A stretch of DNA of 45,659 nt from an uncultured Desulfosoma sp. (GTDB taxonomy: Bacteria > Desulfobacterota > Syntrophobacteria > Syntrophobacterales > DSM-9756). Of this stretch, positions 19,894-28,595 are shown piece by piece. Where the stretch lies: positions 1 through 45,659 of the forward strand of contig CALGPN010000044.1 in the NCBI GenBank assembly GCA_937960435.1, written 5' to 3'. Numbering within the stretch: the first letter of the stretch is position 1; each line of letters starts with the position of its first letter. A program made the translations under genes and the position numbers. The notes under the pieces were generated by a model. That model saw only the letters and a list, made by a program, of their open reading frames with translations, ran no database searches and was not told the DNA's origin.

Positions 19894-20721
19894 ATGAAGG
19901 ATAGGACGCAACTCGCCCAACCTGGGGAATATACATTAGGGGATCTCATGACCGTGGCGGCGGCCCGGGAGGTCAGAGACAATGAAGTGGTGTTCGCCGG
20001 CACTGGCATGCCGATGATCGCCATCATGTTGGCCCAAAGGACGCACGCCCCCCGTCTCAAGCTCATTTTCGAAGCCGGCACATTGGACGGCCGTCCAAAG
20101 GAGCTCCCCACGTCGGTAGGGGACCCACGTTGTGAGGTCGGCGCTTCGGTCGCTTCCGGGCTCTACGAAGCCTTCAGCATCGCCCAGCGAGGCTATGTGG
20201 ACCTCGGATTTCTCGGCGGGGCCGAAGTCGATGAATACGGCAACGTCAACACCACCGCCATCGGCGATTACCTCAATCCGCTCCTGCGACTCACCGGCAG
20301 CGGCGGCAATCCCGATATCAATTCCTTCGCCAAACGCACCGTGTACATCATGGTTCACGAAAAGCGCCGATTCCCCAAGAACGTCAGCTACATCACCAGC
20401 CCGGGGTGGCGTGTGAAAAATTGGCCGACGGGGGAGTGGGTCCATCGCCGGGAGCTCTATGGGGCCGCTTTTCGTGGGGGGCCCAGCGCCGTCATCAGTA
20501 CGGCGGGCGTCTTTCGTTTCGATGAAGAAACGGGGCGGATGTATCTGGACACCTATCATCCCGGCATGAGCCCCGAAAAAATCCGAGAAATGTGCGAATT
20601 CGATCTCGACATTTCCCGAGTGAGCGGCGAAACGGTGCCTCCGACTTATGAAGAGATCCACCTGATTCATCACGTTCTGGACCCCGACGAGATCTTTCTC
20701 GCGAAACCGCGAAAAGAATGA
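19894..20721 (+). CDS. gctB: CoA-transferase subunit B, glutaconate CoA-transferase type
   Basis: A 275-residue beta subunit. The motif LIFEAGTLDGRP contains the expected catalytic glutamate (Glu60), which forms the glutamyl-CoA thioester in glutaconate CoA-transferase (Glu54 in the Acidaminococcus enzyme). Its presence favours a real transferase over the IpdAB-type hydrolase. Other family blocks are GFLGGAEVDEYGNVNTT, GSGGNPDINSFAKRT and a C-terminal PPTYEEIHLIHHVLDPD. The gene follows subunit A by 17 bp with an AAAGGGGA site, so they form one operon. Confidence 0.9.
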   Translation: MKDRTQLAQPGEYTLGDLMTVAAAREVRDNEVVFAGTGMPMIAIMLAQRTHAPRLKLIFEAGTLDGRPKELPTSVGDPRCEVGASVASGLYEAFSIAQRGYVDLGFLGGAEVDEYGNVNTTAIGDYLNPLLRLTGSGGNPDINSFAKRTVYIMVHEKRRFPKNVSYITSPGWRVKNWPTGEWVHRRELYGAAFRGGPSAVISTAGVFRFDEETGRMYLDTYHPGMSPEKIREMCEFDLDISRVSGETVPPTYEEIHLIHHVLDPDEIFLAKPRKE

Positions 20722-20897
20722 TCTCGAAGGCTTTTTCTGGGGTCTCGTGAACTCTTTGTGATGTCCGGGGAGTGCGGCGATGCGGCGCTTACGGCCGGGT
20801 GAATCCGCCGCGCACCCCGTTCATCATTTTTTCAAAAACCTCCCGACCTCGCGCTCCGCAGCCGAATCGACCCTCACCCGCCCTCCGCTTCACGAGC

Positions 20898-20929
20898 GCC
20901 TTGAGCCTCAAGGCTTAATGAGGAATAAT
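20898..20929 (+). promoter_or_regulatory. Palindrome-overlapped promoter before the glycosyltransferase
   Basis: TTGAGC at 20901-20906 and AATAAT at 20924-20929 are spaced 17 nt apart (four and five of six matches). The -35 hexamer is buried in a perfect 8-bp inverted repeat, GCCTTGAG-C-CTCAAGGC, at 20898-20914. The arrangement suggests a repressor operator, but no regulator gene is nearby. The remaining bases of the 279-bp gap show nothing else. Confidence 0.45.
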
Positions 20930-21000
20930 GATCCGGGTGTCGGCGGCTCATCGAGCCGCGTCTCCGCCCCGACAAGATTCTTCACAAAAGGATCGCGGTG

Positions 21001-21906
21001 ATGAAGATCGCCTACTTGATTGTCGCCTACAACAACGCGCGCCATTTTCCCCGCCTCATCCGGGCCCTCGATACGCCCCGGAGCGCGTTTTTCGTGCACA
21101 TCGACAAGAAATACGACATCAGCCCCTACACGGCGGTGCGTCGGGACAACGTCTTCTTCTCCCGAGTGCGGGTGCCCGTCTACTGGGGGGATTTCAGCAC
21201 CGTGGAAGCGATCCTCATCGTGCTTCGAGAGGCTCTGGAATCCCCGGAAAATTTTGAGCGATTCGTCATCCTCAGCGGGTCCGACTATCCTGTGCGCTCT
21301 GCGGAGTCCATCGAAAGGTTTTTTGAAAATCATCCCGACACCGAATACATGAACCTGGTGCCCATGCCATCCAAAAGGCTTGGAAAACCGCTGACCCGCC
21401 TGACTTATTACCGTCCGGGGCCTTTGACCCCCCCATGGCTTCTTTTTACGGCCAAAGCCCTCATGAAACTCCATCTTTGGCCACAAAGAAATTACCGAAA
21501 AGTGCTGGGAGACATGAAGCCTTACGGGGGTTCTATGTTTTGGGCGCTGACGCGAGACGCTTCAAAATATTTGGTGGATTTTGTGGACGGGCGGCCGGAT
21601 TTCTTTCGCTTCTACAAAAACACCTATTGCCCCGATGAAATGATGCTCCAGACCATTTTGGCCAACTCGCCCTTCGTTTCAAAAATCCGACGAAATCTCA
21701 CCTATGCCGATTGGAGTGCCCGAGGCCGCAGTCCCGAGTGGATCAGCCGAAAACACTTGGATCTCTTTAAGACGACGCCCCGGTTTGCCCCGGACGATCC
21801 CTACGGCCCCGGGGATATCCTGTTTGCCCGGAAGTTTTCCGAGGACGCCGATGAGCTGGTGGGCGCTTTGGACCGGATCATCGCAGAAAGGGAAGCCCTT
21901 CCGTAA
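21001..21906 (+). CDS. GT14-like glycosyltransferase (core-2/I-branching type)
   Basis: A 301-residue GT-A fold enzyme. It opens with MKIAYLIVAYNNARHFPRLI, has FFVHIDKK and VYWGDFSTVEA strands, and the hallmark RFVILSGSDYPVRS of the core-2/I-branching beta-1,6-N-acetylglucosaminyltransferase family. The later YCPDEMMLQTIL segment carries the acidic residues expected for catalysis. Bacterial members modify surface polysaccharides or glycans, and the acceptor is unknown. The ATG at 21001 lies 8 nt after AAAGGA; a GTG three bases upstream is also possible. It is monocistronic, with its own promoter, and convergent with rubrerythrin. Confidence 0.85.
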   Translation: MKIAYLIVAYNNARHFPRLIRALDTPRSAFFVHIDKKYDISPYTAVRRDNVFFSRVRVPVYWGDFSTVEAILIVLREALESPENFERFVILSGSDYPVRSAESIERFFENHPDTEYMNLVPMPSKRLGKPLTRLTYYRPGPLTPPWLLFTAKALMKLHLWPQRNYRKVLGDMKPYGGSMFWALTRDASKYLVDFVDGRPDFFRFYKNTYCPDEMMLQTILANSPFVSKIRRNLTYADWSARGRSPEWISRKHLDLFKTTPRFAPDDPYGPGDILFARKFSEDADELVGALDRIIAEREALP

Positions 21907-22019
21907 GAGCTCCCAAGAAATGCATTGCGAACGACGGCGCCCCGGTCCATAGGGTTTTCTCGGGGGCTTGCCTGAGAAGAAAAACGACGTGGGCCGGCTC
22001 GGGCCCGGGGGACCTGCAC

Positions 22020-22059
22020 AAAAAAAGCCGAAGGGAAAGCCGATCACTTCCCCCTCGGC
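22020..22059 (-). terminator. Intrinsic terminator of the rubrerythrin gene
   Basis: On the minus strand GCCGAGGGGGAA pairs with TTTCCCTTCGGC across a 9-nt loop, with a few wobble or mismatched pairs, and is followed directly by seven Ts. It lies 69 bp past the rubrerythrin stop. Confidence 0.8.
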
Positions 22060-22127
22060 AAGAAATGAATCCTCAAGGCATCGTTTCCGTGAAAGCCGAT
22101 GATGTGAAACGGGCTTCAGGATACCAG

Positions 22128-22622
22128 CTATTCCACCTTCAAGAAATTCTGTTTCTTGGCGCCGCACACAGGACAGCGTTCCGGCGGTTCATCGGCGATG
22201 GTATAGCCGCAAATGCGGCAGATAAACCAATCCTTCACCGGAAAGTTTTCGGGGTCCTTCAAAGCTTCTTCGTAAAGGCCGGCATGGATCTTTTCCACCT
22301 CGTTGGCATAGGTGAAGCTGATCTCGGCCTGGCGATGCCCTTCAGCCTTGGCATCTTCGATCATCTGAGGATACATGCTTTTGAATTCGTGGGTTTCACC
22401 CGCAATGGCTTCTTCAAGGTTTTCCCGGGTGCTTCGGATACCTTTCAGAACTCTCAAGTGCTTGTGGGCGTGAATGGTTTCCGCCGCCGCCGCCGCTTCA
22501 AAAAGTTTCGCCACGCCGGGATAGCCTTCCTCCCGGGCTTTTTCGGCAAAGGCCAGGTATTTGCGGTTGGCTTGCGATTCGCCGGCGAAGGCTTCCTTGA
22601 GATGCTTTTCCGTCTTAGACAT
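22128..22622 (-). CDS. rbr: Rubrerythrin
   Basis: A 164-residue peroxide-detoxifying protein. The N-terminal four-helix bundle carries the diiron ligands in EAFAGESQANRKYL, AAAETIHAHKH, EEAIAGETHEF and ANEVEKIHAGLYEEAL. The C-terminal rubredoxin-like iron site is CRICGY...CPVCG. The short form with ligands in this order is common in anaerobes, where it reduces hydrogen peroxide with electrons from rubredoxin or NADH. It is monocistronic, with an AAGGAGGA site, its own terminator and a Fur/PerR-like box over its promoter, all consistent with peroxide control. Confidence 0.97.
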   Translation of the reverse strand: MSKTEKHLKEAFAGESQANRKYLAFAEKAREEGYPGVAKLFEAAAAAETIHAHKHLRVLKGIRSTRENLEEAIAGETHEFKSMYPQMIEDAKAEGHRQAEISFTYANEVEKIHAGLYEEALKDPENFPVKDWFICRICGYTIADEPPERCPVCGAKKQNFLKVE

Positions 22623-22689
22623 GCTGTCCTCCTTTTTCGGGTCAAAATTTTATCATGGATGATTCCGGCGAAACCCATAGGCATGTTTA

Positions 22690-22708
22690 ATTCATGATGT
22701 TCATTAAG
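22690..22708 (-). promoter_or_regulatory. Fur/PerR-family box at the rubrerythrin promoter
   Basis: The 19-bp minus-strand sequence CTTAATGAACATCATGAAT matches the classic Fur consensus GATAATGATAATCATTATC at 12 of 19 positions, including TAATGA and ATCAT in the two half-sites. It covers the predicted -10 region of the rubrerythrin promoter, the normal place for repression. Rubrerythrin is a known PerR target in other anaerobes; which family member binds here is inferred. Confidence 0.6.
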
Positions 22709-22729
22709 AACCTCAGCGGCCTCTGTCAA
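22701..22729 (-). promoter_or_regulatory. Rubrerythrin promoter
   Basis: A perfect TTGACA (minus strand, 22724-22729) lies 17 nt upstream of TAATGA (22701-22706), a poor -10 that overlaps the Fur/PerR-like box. A second TTGACA facing the other way lies at 22746-22751 toward the thioesterase, with the palindrome ACGTCGACGT (22733-22742) between them. Confidence 0.5.
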
Positions 22730-22950
22730 TGCACGTCGACGTTTCTTGACACAAACCGGCAGATCTGGAAGGATGAAGCCGCTTATCGTCCCAGCGCCGA
22801 TTCACCGCCGATCCGGACAATCGACATTATCCCGCGCCTAAGGTTTCTCCTCTTCTTTGCCGCGCCCATCACGCCAACGCAGAGGGCAGCGTTGTCCCCA
22901 CAGACGCTGCCTGGGATGAAACTATCACGTTCATAGAGGAGGATGGATCC

Positions 22951-23361
22951 ATGAGTACTGAGCTGACCGTCGGCATGAAAAGGGAACTGACCTTAAAAAC
23001 TCGCCCGGAGCATTCCGCCAAACGGTTCTTCCACAACTTGCCGGACGTTTTCGCCACCCCTTTCCTTGGAGGCCTGATGGAACAGGTCTGCGCCGAATTG
23101 ATTGACGAGCACTTGGAGCCGGGCATGCAATCCGTCGGCATGGCCATGAACCTCAAACATCTGGCTCCCACCCCCTTGGGCATGGACGTGAAGGTCGTCG
23201 CCGAAGTGACGGCGGTCGAAGGACGGAAGTTGACCTTCAAACTCGAAGCTTTCGACGAAGTGGAAAAAATCGGGGAAGCCACTCACGAGCGATTCATTAT
23301 CAAAGCCGACAAATTCAACGCCCGCGTTTTGGAAAAAGCCCAAAAGATCTCCCCTTCATGA
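22951..23361 (+). CDS. FlK-like hot-dog acyl-CoA thioesterase
   Basis: A 136-residue hot-dog protein that resembles fluoroacetyl-CoA thioesterase FlK. Thr36 in FATPFLG, Glu44 in LMEQV and His70 in NLKHLAPTP have the same mutual spacing as the FlK triad Thr42, Glu50 and His76. Family members hydrolyse small acyl-CoAs; fluoroacetate itself is not implied. The AGAGGAGGA site is strong. It lies 18 bp upstream of the ADP-forming acyl-CoA synthetase and is probably in one transcript with it, suggesting a role in returning CoA from short acyl chains. The 221-bp upstream region is shared with divergent rubrerythrin. Confidence 0.85.
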   Translation: MSTELTVGMKRELTLKTRPEHSAKRFFHNLPDVFATPFLGGLMEQVCAELIDEHLEPGMQSVGMAMNLKHLAPTPLGMDVKVVAEVTAVEGRKLTFKLEAFDEVEKIGEATHERFIIKADKFNARVLEKAQKISPS

Positions 23362-23379
23362 AAAACAACGGAGGGCGCC

Positions 23380-25395
23380 ATGGCCTCACATCATCTGGAT
23401 GCGTTCTTCCGGCCGCGCAGCGTGGCCGTGATCGGTGCTTCGGAAAGCCCGGAAAAGTACGGGAACATCATCCTGAGAAACATCCTGGAGAGCGGGTACC
23501 GAGGGGCGGTGTACCCCATCAACCCCAAAAGCGAAAGCATTTTGGGGCTACAATGTTTCCGCAATGTGAAAGATATCCCCGATGCGGTCGATCTGGCCGT
23601 GATCATCATCCCGGCGCGCTTGGTGCCTCAGGCCGTTGCCGAATGCGGTGAAAAAGCCGTGAAGGCGGCGGTGATCATCACGGGGGGATTTAGCGAAGCG
23701 GGCCCCGAAGGGGAAGCCTTGCAGCGCCAGCTCGCGGATATCGCCCAGAAATCAGGCGTGCGCCTTATCGGCCCCAATTGCCAAGGGGTGAACAATCCCT
23801 ACCATCCCCTGTGCGCGTCCTGGCCGCTGTTGCAAAAGCAAGGGCATGTGGCGGTGATCAGCCAGAGCGGCACCGTGGGCGCGGCCATGATGGACTGGTT
23901 TTCGGACGAAGACCTAGGGGTTTCGTGCTTCGTGAGTCTTGGAAATCGAGCCGATGTGGATGAAACGGATCTCATCGAATACTTCGAAAAAGACCCCAAC
24001 ACACGGGTCATCGCTCTTTATGTGGAAGGCATCAAAAGACCGCAAGCGTTTCGAGACGCTTTGACCAAGGCCGCAAAACCTCTTGTCGTGCTGAAGGCCG
24101 GGCGGACACCTAAGGGAAGGGTAGCCGCGGAATCCCACACCAAATCCCTGGCCGGCTCGGACGGGGTCTACGGGGCGCTTTTTAAGAGTCACGGGGTCGT
24201 CCGCGCGGAAAACATTCAAGAGTTTTTCGACTTTGCCAAAGCTTTCGCGTACCTCAAGCAGCCGCCGGGCAATCGCATCCTCTTCATCACGACCTCGGGC
24301 GGGGCGGGCATTTTGGCCACAGACGCCGCCGAAAAGGAAGGCCTTGACGTGGCGCCCCTTCCTCCCGATCTGGCTGCGGCGTTGGACGGCGTAATCCCCG
24401 CCCACGCCATTCGCGCCAACCCTTTGGACCTCACGGGGGACGCCAACGCGGCCATGTACCAAGCGGTCATGGAACTGGCCCGGCCGTATTACGACATCCT
24501 CGGGGTGATTTTCGGGGATCCCGTGGAAAAGGCCGCCGACGTGGTCACACCCCAAGCCGACGAATTGGTCATTTTCCTTGGCGGCGCGGATGTGGAAAAG
24601 GTGGAGCGCAAACGGATGCACCTCAAGGGTGTGCCGGTTTTTCCGACTCCGGAACGAGGAGTGCGCGCCCTGGCCCAGCTCCTCCCCAAGGAAAAACGTA
24701 TTAAGCCCGCTCGCACCACTTTTGTGGAAGGGCACGTCCAAGGACGGTCTGCAAGCCTCAGCGAATGCCTCGCCTTTCTGGAAAAACACGGTTTCGAGTG
24801 TATCTGTCATCGATTTGCGGAAAGCCCGGGTAAAGCCGTCCATGTGGCTCACCAATTGGGGTTCCCCGTGGCGCTGAAAATCGACTCGCCGGACATTCTC
24901 CATAAGTCCGATGTGGGCGGTGTGCGCTTGAACCTTCGATCCGGCCAAGAAGTCCGCAAAGCTTACGAAGACATGATGGCCCAGGCTCGCCGGATGCTTC
25001 CCCAAGCCTCCGTCCGCGGGGCTGTGGTCACCAGCATGGCCGCTTCGGGCGTGGAAGTCATCTTGGGCATGAATCGCGACCCGCAATTCGGTCCCGTTGT
25101 CCTTTTCGGCCTCGGGGGGGTGGCCGTGGAATTGTTCCGCGACGTGACCCTCAAGATTCCGCCGATCACCCGAGACGACGCCTTAGCCATGCTGGAGGAA
25201 ATCCAGGGAGCCCCACTCCTTGCCGGGTATCGCGGCTCCCGGCCCGTGGACAAAAAGGCCCTGGTCGACGCTATTTTGAAACTGGCCCAGATCGCCGAAT
25301 CTTATGAGGATCTTTTGGAAATCGACCTTAACCCCGTTTTTGCCTACTCCGAAGGCGTTCTGGTGGCCGATGCCCGCATGATCTGGAAATCATGA
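23380..25395 (+). CDS. ADP-forming acetate/acyl-CoA synthetase (fused alpha-beta)
   Basis: A 671-residue fusion. Residues 1-130 are the CoA-binding Rossmann domain (PRSVAVIGASESPEKYG). Residues about 145-440 are succinyl-CoA-ligase-like domains, with PNCQGV, ISQSGTVGAAMMDW and the loop AESHTKSLAGSDG near 250, the region of the conserved histidine motif. Residues about 470-671 form the ATP-grasp domain (VALKIDSPDILHKSDVGGV, PVVLFGLGGVAVEL, DLNPV). The enzyme converts acyl-CoA, ADP and phosphate to the acid, CoA and ATP, or the reverse. The substrate range cannot be read from sequence. An ACGGAGGG site precedes the ATG. Its TGA shares a six-base palindrome with the stop of the convergent aldolase. 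Confidence 0.94.
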   Translation: MASHHLDAFFRPRSVAVIGASESPEKYGNIILRNILESGYRGAVYPINPKSESILGLQCFRNVKDIPDAVDLAVIIIPARLVPQAVAECGEKAVKAAVIITGGFSEAGPEGEALQRQLADIAQKSGVRLIGPNCQGVNNPYHPLCASWPLLQKQGHVAVISQSGTVGAAMMDWFSDEDLGVSCFVSLGNRADVDETDLIEYFEKDPNTRVIALYVEGIKRPQAFRDALTKAAKPLVVLKAGRTPKGRVAAESHTKSLAGSDGVYGALFKSHGVVRAENIQEFFDFAKAFAYLKQPPGNRILFITTSGGAGILATDAAEKEGLDVAPLPPDLAAALDGVIPAHAIRANPLDLTGDANAAMYQAVMELARPYYDILGVIFGDPVEKAADVVTPQADELVIFLGGADVEKVERKRMHLKGVPVFPTPERGVRALAQLLPKEKRIKPARTTFVEGHVQGRSASLSECLAFLEKHGFECICHRFAESPGKAVHVAHQLGFPVALKIDSPDILHKSDVGGVRLNLRSGQEVRKAYEDMMAQARRMLPQASVRGAVVTSMAASGVEVILGMNRDPQFGPVVLFGLGGVAVELFRDVTLKIPPITRDDALAMLEEIQGAPLLAGYRGSRPVDKKALVDAILKLAQIAESYEDLLEIDLNPVFAYSEGVLVADARMIWKS

Positions 25396-26028
25396 GAAAG
25401 CTCGGCCCAATTGTTCCAGTTCCTCCGGCGACAGAGGATCAGGCAAGTTCCCGGCAAACAACCGTGCCGCCAAGAGACTCTTGGCGGCGTGCTCCATCTT
25501 TTCCAGCCGATAATAAGCGTGGCGCACATCACGACCCACGGTGAGGGACCCATGGCGGGCCAAGAGGACGGCATTGTGTCGGCCGAGGAAAGGTTCGACG
25601 GACCGGGGCACGGCCTCCGTGGACGGTGTGGCATAGGGGGCCGTGGGCACAGGCCCTACGGTCAACCACACTTCCGGGAACACCTCGGCCGGGAAAGGCA
25701 CCTGGGCCAGCGTCATGGCGGTGAGCAAGGGCGGGTGGGCGTGAACCACGGCGTTGACATCCGGCCGTTTCTGATAAACGAGAAGGTGCAGCCGGAATTC
25801 GCTGGACGGTTTACCGGAGCCGGAAACCACGCCGCCCTGATCATTCACGACGATAAGATCGTTGACGTCCAGCTCCGCCTTTGGGCGACCGCTGGGCGTG
25901 ATGAGGTAGAAACCATCGGCCAACCGGGAACTCACATTGCCGTCGCTGGCCGCAATGAATCCGGCCTCTGCAAGCTTTCGGCACGCCCAGACAATGTCGT
26001 GCCGTAGGGTCGATTCCCTTGAGTCCAC
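25390..26028 (-). CDS. Class II aldolase/adducin family protein
   Basis: A 212-residue zinc aldolase of the fuculose-phosphate aldolase family. The catalytic glutamate is Glu77 in SSEFRLH, and the zinc ligands are His96 and His98 in HAHPP and His159 in ARHGS. The ITPSGRPK loop binds phosphate in relatives. I place the start at the GTG at 26028 because AGGAGGG lies 5 nt upstream; the ATG at 26043 would put that site inside the gene. The true substrate, such as a sugar phosphate or methylthioribulose phosphate, is unknown. It is monocistronic and divergent from ftsY. Confidence 0.88.
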   Translation of the reverse strand: MDSRESTLRHDIVWACRKLAEAGFIAASDGNVSSRLADGFYLITPSGRPKAELDVNDLIVVNDQGGVVSGSGKPSSEFRLHLLVYQKRPDVNAVVHAHPPLLTAMTLAQVPFPAEVFPEVWLTVGPVPTAPYATPSTEAVPRSVEPFLGRHNAVLLARHGSLTVGRDVRHAYYRLEKMEHAAKSLLAARLFAGNLPDPLSPEELEQLGRAFS

Positions 26029-26211
26029 GGCATCCCTCCTCATAGACTCTGTGCGCTCATTCTTCAATTTTCCAAGCGGCTATGCTAGGCTTTACCGGCC
26101 AGCTTGGCAATAAAGACCCGGAGAAAGCCCCAAGCCTCCAGACGAATCCGACGGAGCCCAGTAGAGATGGCGCCGTCATTCCTAAGTGCCTCAAGAGAAA
26201 AAGGGAAATCC

Positions 26212-27246
26212 ATGCTCAAATGGTTTCGGAAAAAATCTCAGGAGCCCCCTTCGGAAGAAACCCGGACGGAGGTCGGCGAAGCTCAGGCCGTACAGGCCGA
26301 AAGCGACTCTTCCGCCGAACAGACTCAAGAGGCCCAGGGCGGTTTTTTTGCTCGCCTGAGGGACCGGCTGGCAAAAAGCCGCGAGCGCTTGGCCGACCAG
26401 GTGGACCGAGTGGTTCTCGGCAAGAAGCACATCGATGCCACCCTGCTGGACGATCTCGAGGAAGTGCTCATCACGGCCGATCTCGGCGTCCAGACGACCC
26501 GAATTCTTTTGGATCACGTCGCCGAGAGGGTCAAGAGAAGGGAACTTCAGGATCCCGCAAAGCTTCGAGAAGCGCTGAGGGACGAAATCCAGGCCATCCT
26601 TTCTGTGGACGCCCCGCCCTTCGATCCCTCTCGAGCCAAACCGTTCGTCATCATGATCATCGGGGTCAACGGGGTCGGAAAGACAACGACCATCGGCAAA
26701 CTGGCGTATCTGATTCGCCGAAGCGGGCTGTCCCCCATGTTGGTGGCCGGCGACACGTTTCGGGCCGCCGCCGTCGAGCAGCTGGAGCGGTGGGCGGACC
26801 GTATCGGCGTGCCCATCATCCGACAGCAAAGCGGGGCGGATCCCAGCGCCGTTGTCTTTGACGCCTTGGACGCAGCGCTGGCCCGCCAGGTGGATGTGGT
26901 CCTGATCGACACGGCCGGGCGCATGCATACCAAAGTGAACCTCATGGAGGAACTCAAAAAAGTTCATCGGGTCATTCAAAGAAAGATGCCCGAGGCGCCT
27001 CACGAAGTCCTCCTGGTCTTGGACGCCACCACGGGGCAAAACGCCATGAGCCAGGCTCGTCTTTTCCAGGAAGCTTTGGGGATCACGGGCCTGATTCTGA
27101 CCAAACTGGACGGGACCGCCAAAGGTGGGGTGATCGTCCCCATTTGTCATGAACTGAAACTTCCCGTTCGATTTATCGGCATCGGCGAAGGCATGGACGA
27201 TTTGCGACCGTTCGACGCCGGCGAATTCGCTCGGGCGGTGCTTTAG
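26212..27246 (+). CDS. ftsY: Signal recognition particle receptor FtsY
   Basis: A 344-residue GTPase. A short acidic A-domain (residues about 10-45) leads to the N-domain helix bundle and the G-domain: P-loop [10 protein letters not shown] at 151-160, [14 protein letters not shown] at 181-194, DTAGR at 233-237, and [10 protein letters not shown] at 298-306. FtsY docks the signal recognition particle and ribosome at the membrane during co-translational insertion. The ATG at 26212 (MLKWFRKKS) is the family-like start with an AGGGAAA site; the frame is open back to a TTG at 26104. The CaiB-type gene follows after 79 bp, with no functional link known. Confidence 0.97.
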   Translation: MLKWFRKKSQEPPSEETRTEVGEAQAVQAESDSSAEQTQEAQGGFFARLRDRLAKSRERLADQVDRVVLGKKHIDATLLDDLEEVLITADLGVQTTRILLDHVAERVKRRELQDPAKLREALRDEIQAILSVDAPPFDPSRAKPFVIMIIGVNGVGKTTTIGKLAYLIRRSGLSPMLVAGDTFRAAAVEQLERWADRIGVPIIRQQSGADPSAVVFDALDAALARQVDVVLIDTAGRMHTKVNLMEELKKVHRVIQRKMPEAPHEVLLVLDATTGQNAMSQARLFQEALGITGLILTKLDGTAKGGVIVPICHELKLPVRFIGIGEGMDDLRPFDAGEFARAVL

Positions 27247-27325
27247 GGTTTCGGACTTGTCGAAAGAATCCTCTTTTGAGACGACTCGAAACTTCCTTGG
27301 ACCTTCGGCCCATAAGGAGAACGCC

Positions 27326-28504
27326 ATGGCAGGTCTGTTTGCAGGGGTTCGTGTCCTGGATCTTTCCCGGCTCCTTCCCGGCCCTTTCTGCTCCATGCTC
27401 CTGGCGGATCTGGGAGCGGACGTCATCAAAATCGAAGATCCCAAGGTCGGGGATTACATCCGATGGTGGCCCCCCAAAATCGGGCGCAACAGCGGCTTTC
27501 ATGTGGTTCTTAACCGCAATAAGCGCTCCGTCACCCTCAACCTCAAAGATCCCCAAGGTCAGAACCTCTTCCGAAAGCTTGTCCTTACGGCGGACGTGGT
27601 GCTGGAAGGCTTTCGGCCGGGGGTGATGCACCGATTGGGGCTGGATTATGAAAGCCTTCGGCGAATTCACCCGAAAATCATCTACTGCGCCATTACAGGC
27701 TATGGTCAAGACGGCGAGCGTGCCATGCGTGCAGGCCATGATATCAATTATCTGGCCCTAAGCGGTGTCTTGTCTTATTGCGGTCCGGGTCCGGCTCCTG
27801 CCTTGCCGGGCGTTCAAATCGGCGACCTGGGCGGGGGAGCGCTCATGGCGGCTTTCAGCATCGCGGCAGCTCTTTTCGCCCGAGAGCGCACAGGGCAGGG
27901 GCAAATGATCGATATTTCCATGACGGACGGTGCCGCAATGTGGAATTGCCTGCGGTGGGGAAAATGGCTGGCCGATGGGAAAATCCCCGCTCCCGGCGAC
28001 GACCTGCTCAACCACGGCCTGGCCTGCTACAACCTCTATCGCACCAAAGACGGCCGCTTCATGAGCCTCGGGGCTCTGGAACCCCAATTTTGGAAGGCCT
28101 TTTGCCGCGTCATGGAGCGACCGGATTGGGACCGGGCGGATTACTTCGATCCGGGGCCGCACCAAAAAACCTTGGCCGAAGAGCTGGCCGCCGCTTTCTT
28201 GCAAAAGACCCAAGCGGAATGGATCGAGGTTTTTCAGGAAACGGACTGCTGCTGCGAACCGGTTTTGAACCTGAACGAAGTGATGCACGACCCGGCCATG
28301 AAAGCCCGCCGCATGGTCGTCGAACTGACCCATGAACGCTGGGGCGCGTATCGGCAAATGGGCTGCGCCCCAAAATTTTCAGCACATCCGGCGGAATGGC
28401 GTTCGCACGCTCCCGAATTGGGGGAGCACACCCGGGAGGTGCTGACGGAAATCGGTATCGACGGCAGTGAACTGGAGACACTGCGTTCACAAGGCGTCGT
28501 CTGA
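27326..28504 (+). CDS. CaiB/BaiF (class III) CoA-transferase family protein
   Basis: A 392-residue class III CoA-transferase. Recognisable parts are VLDLSRLLPGPFCSMLLADLGADVIKIE at the start, VVLEGFRPGVMHRLGLDY, the GHDINYLALSG block, and IDISMTDGAAMWN with the catalytic-type aspartate. Relatives include formyl-CoA transferase, carnitine CoA-transferase and alpha-methylacyl-CoA racemase. The blocks GHDINYLALSG and ALEPQFWKAFC lean toward the racemase branch, but this is a guess. The ATG at 27326 has an AAGGAGA site. A strong hairpin follows 52 bp after the stop. Confidence 0.9.
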   Translation: MAGLFAGVRVLDLSRLLPGPFCSMLLADLGADVIKIEDPKVGDYIRWWPPKIGRNSGFHVVLNRNKRSVTLNLKDPQGQNLFRKLVLTADVVLEGFRPGVMHRLGLDYESLRRIHPKIIYCAITGYGQDGERAMRAGHDINYLALSGVLSYCGPGPAPALPGVQIGDLGGGALMAAFSIAAALFARERTGQGQMIDISMTDGAAMWNCLRWGKWLADGKIPAPGDDLLNHGLACYNLYRTKDGRFMSLGALEPQFWKAFCRVMERPDWDRADYFDPGPHQKTLAEELAAAFLQKTQAEWIEVFQETDCCCEPVLNLNEVMHDPAMKARRMVVELTHERWGAYRQMGCAPKFSAHPAEWRSHAPELGEHTREVLTEIGIDGSELETLRSQGVV

Positions 28505-28555
28505 ACCCGCTTAAGCGCTCGGGGGATTTTTGCCGACCGGGAGGCGAAAGCCGTG

Positions 28556-28587
28556 GAGGCCCCCCGGGCGATCAGCGGGGGGCCCTC
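28556..28587. terminator. GC-rich hairpin between convergent genes, probable two-way terminator
   Basis: GAGGCCCCCC and GGGGGGCCCTC pair over about 10 bp with one bulge, in the 91-bp gap between the convergent CaiB-type and FmdB genes. The plus-strand tail is only moderately T-rich (TTCCTTTT after about 5 nt) and the minus-strand tail is not, so termination is inferred mainly from position and stability. Confidence 0.5.
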
Positions 28588-28595
28588 GGTTCCTT

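Noticed and set aside
23914-25086. 390-codon open frame opposite the acyl-CoA synthetase
   Set aside because: Composition typical of a shadow frame and no motif; the plus-strand gene is well supported.
26191-27444. 417-codon minus-strand frame opposite ftsY
   Set aside because: Covers all ftsY motifs in antisense, has no recognisable domain and crosses into the leader of the next gene.
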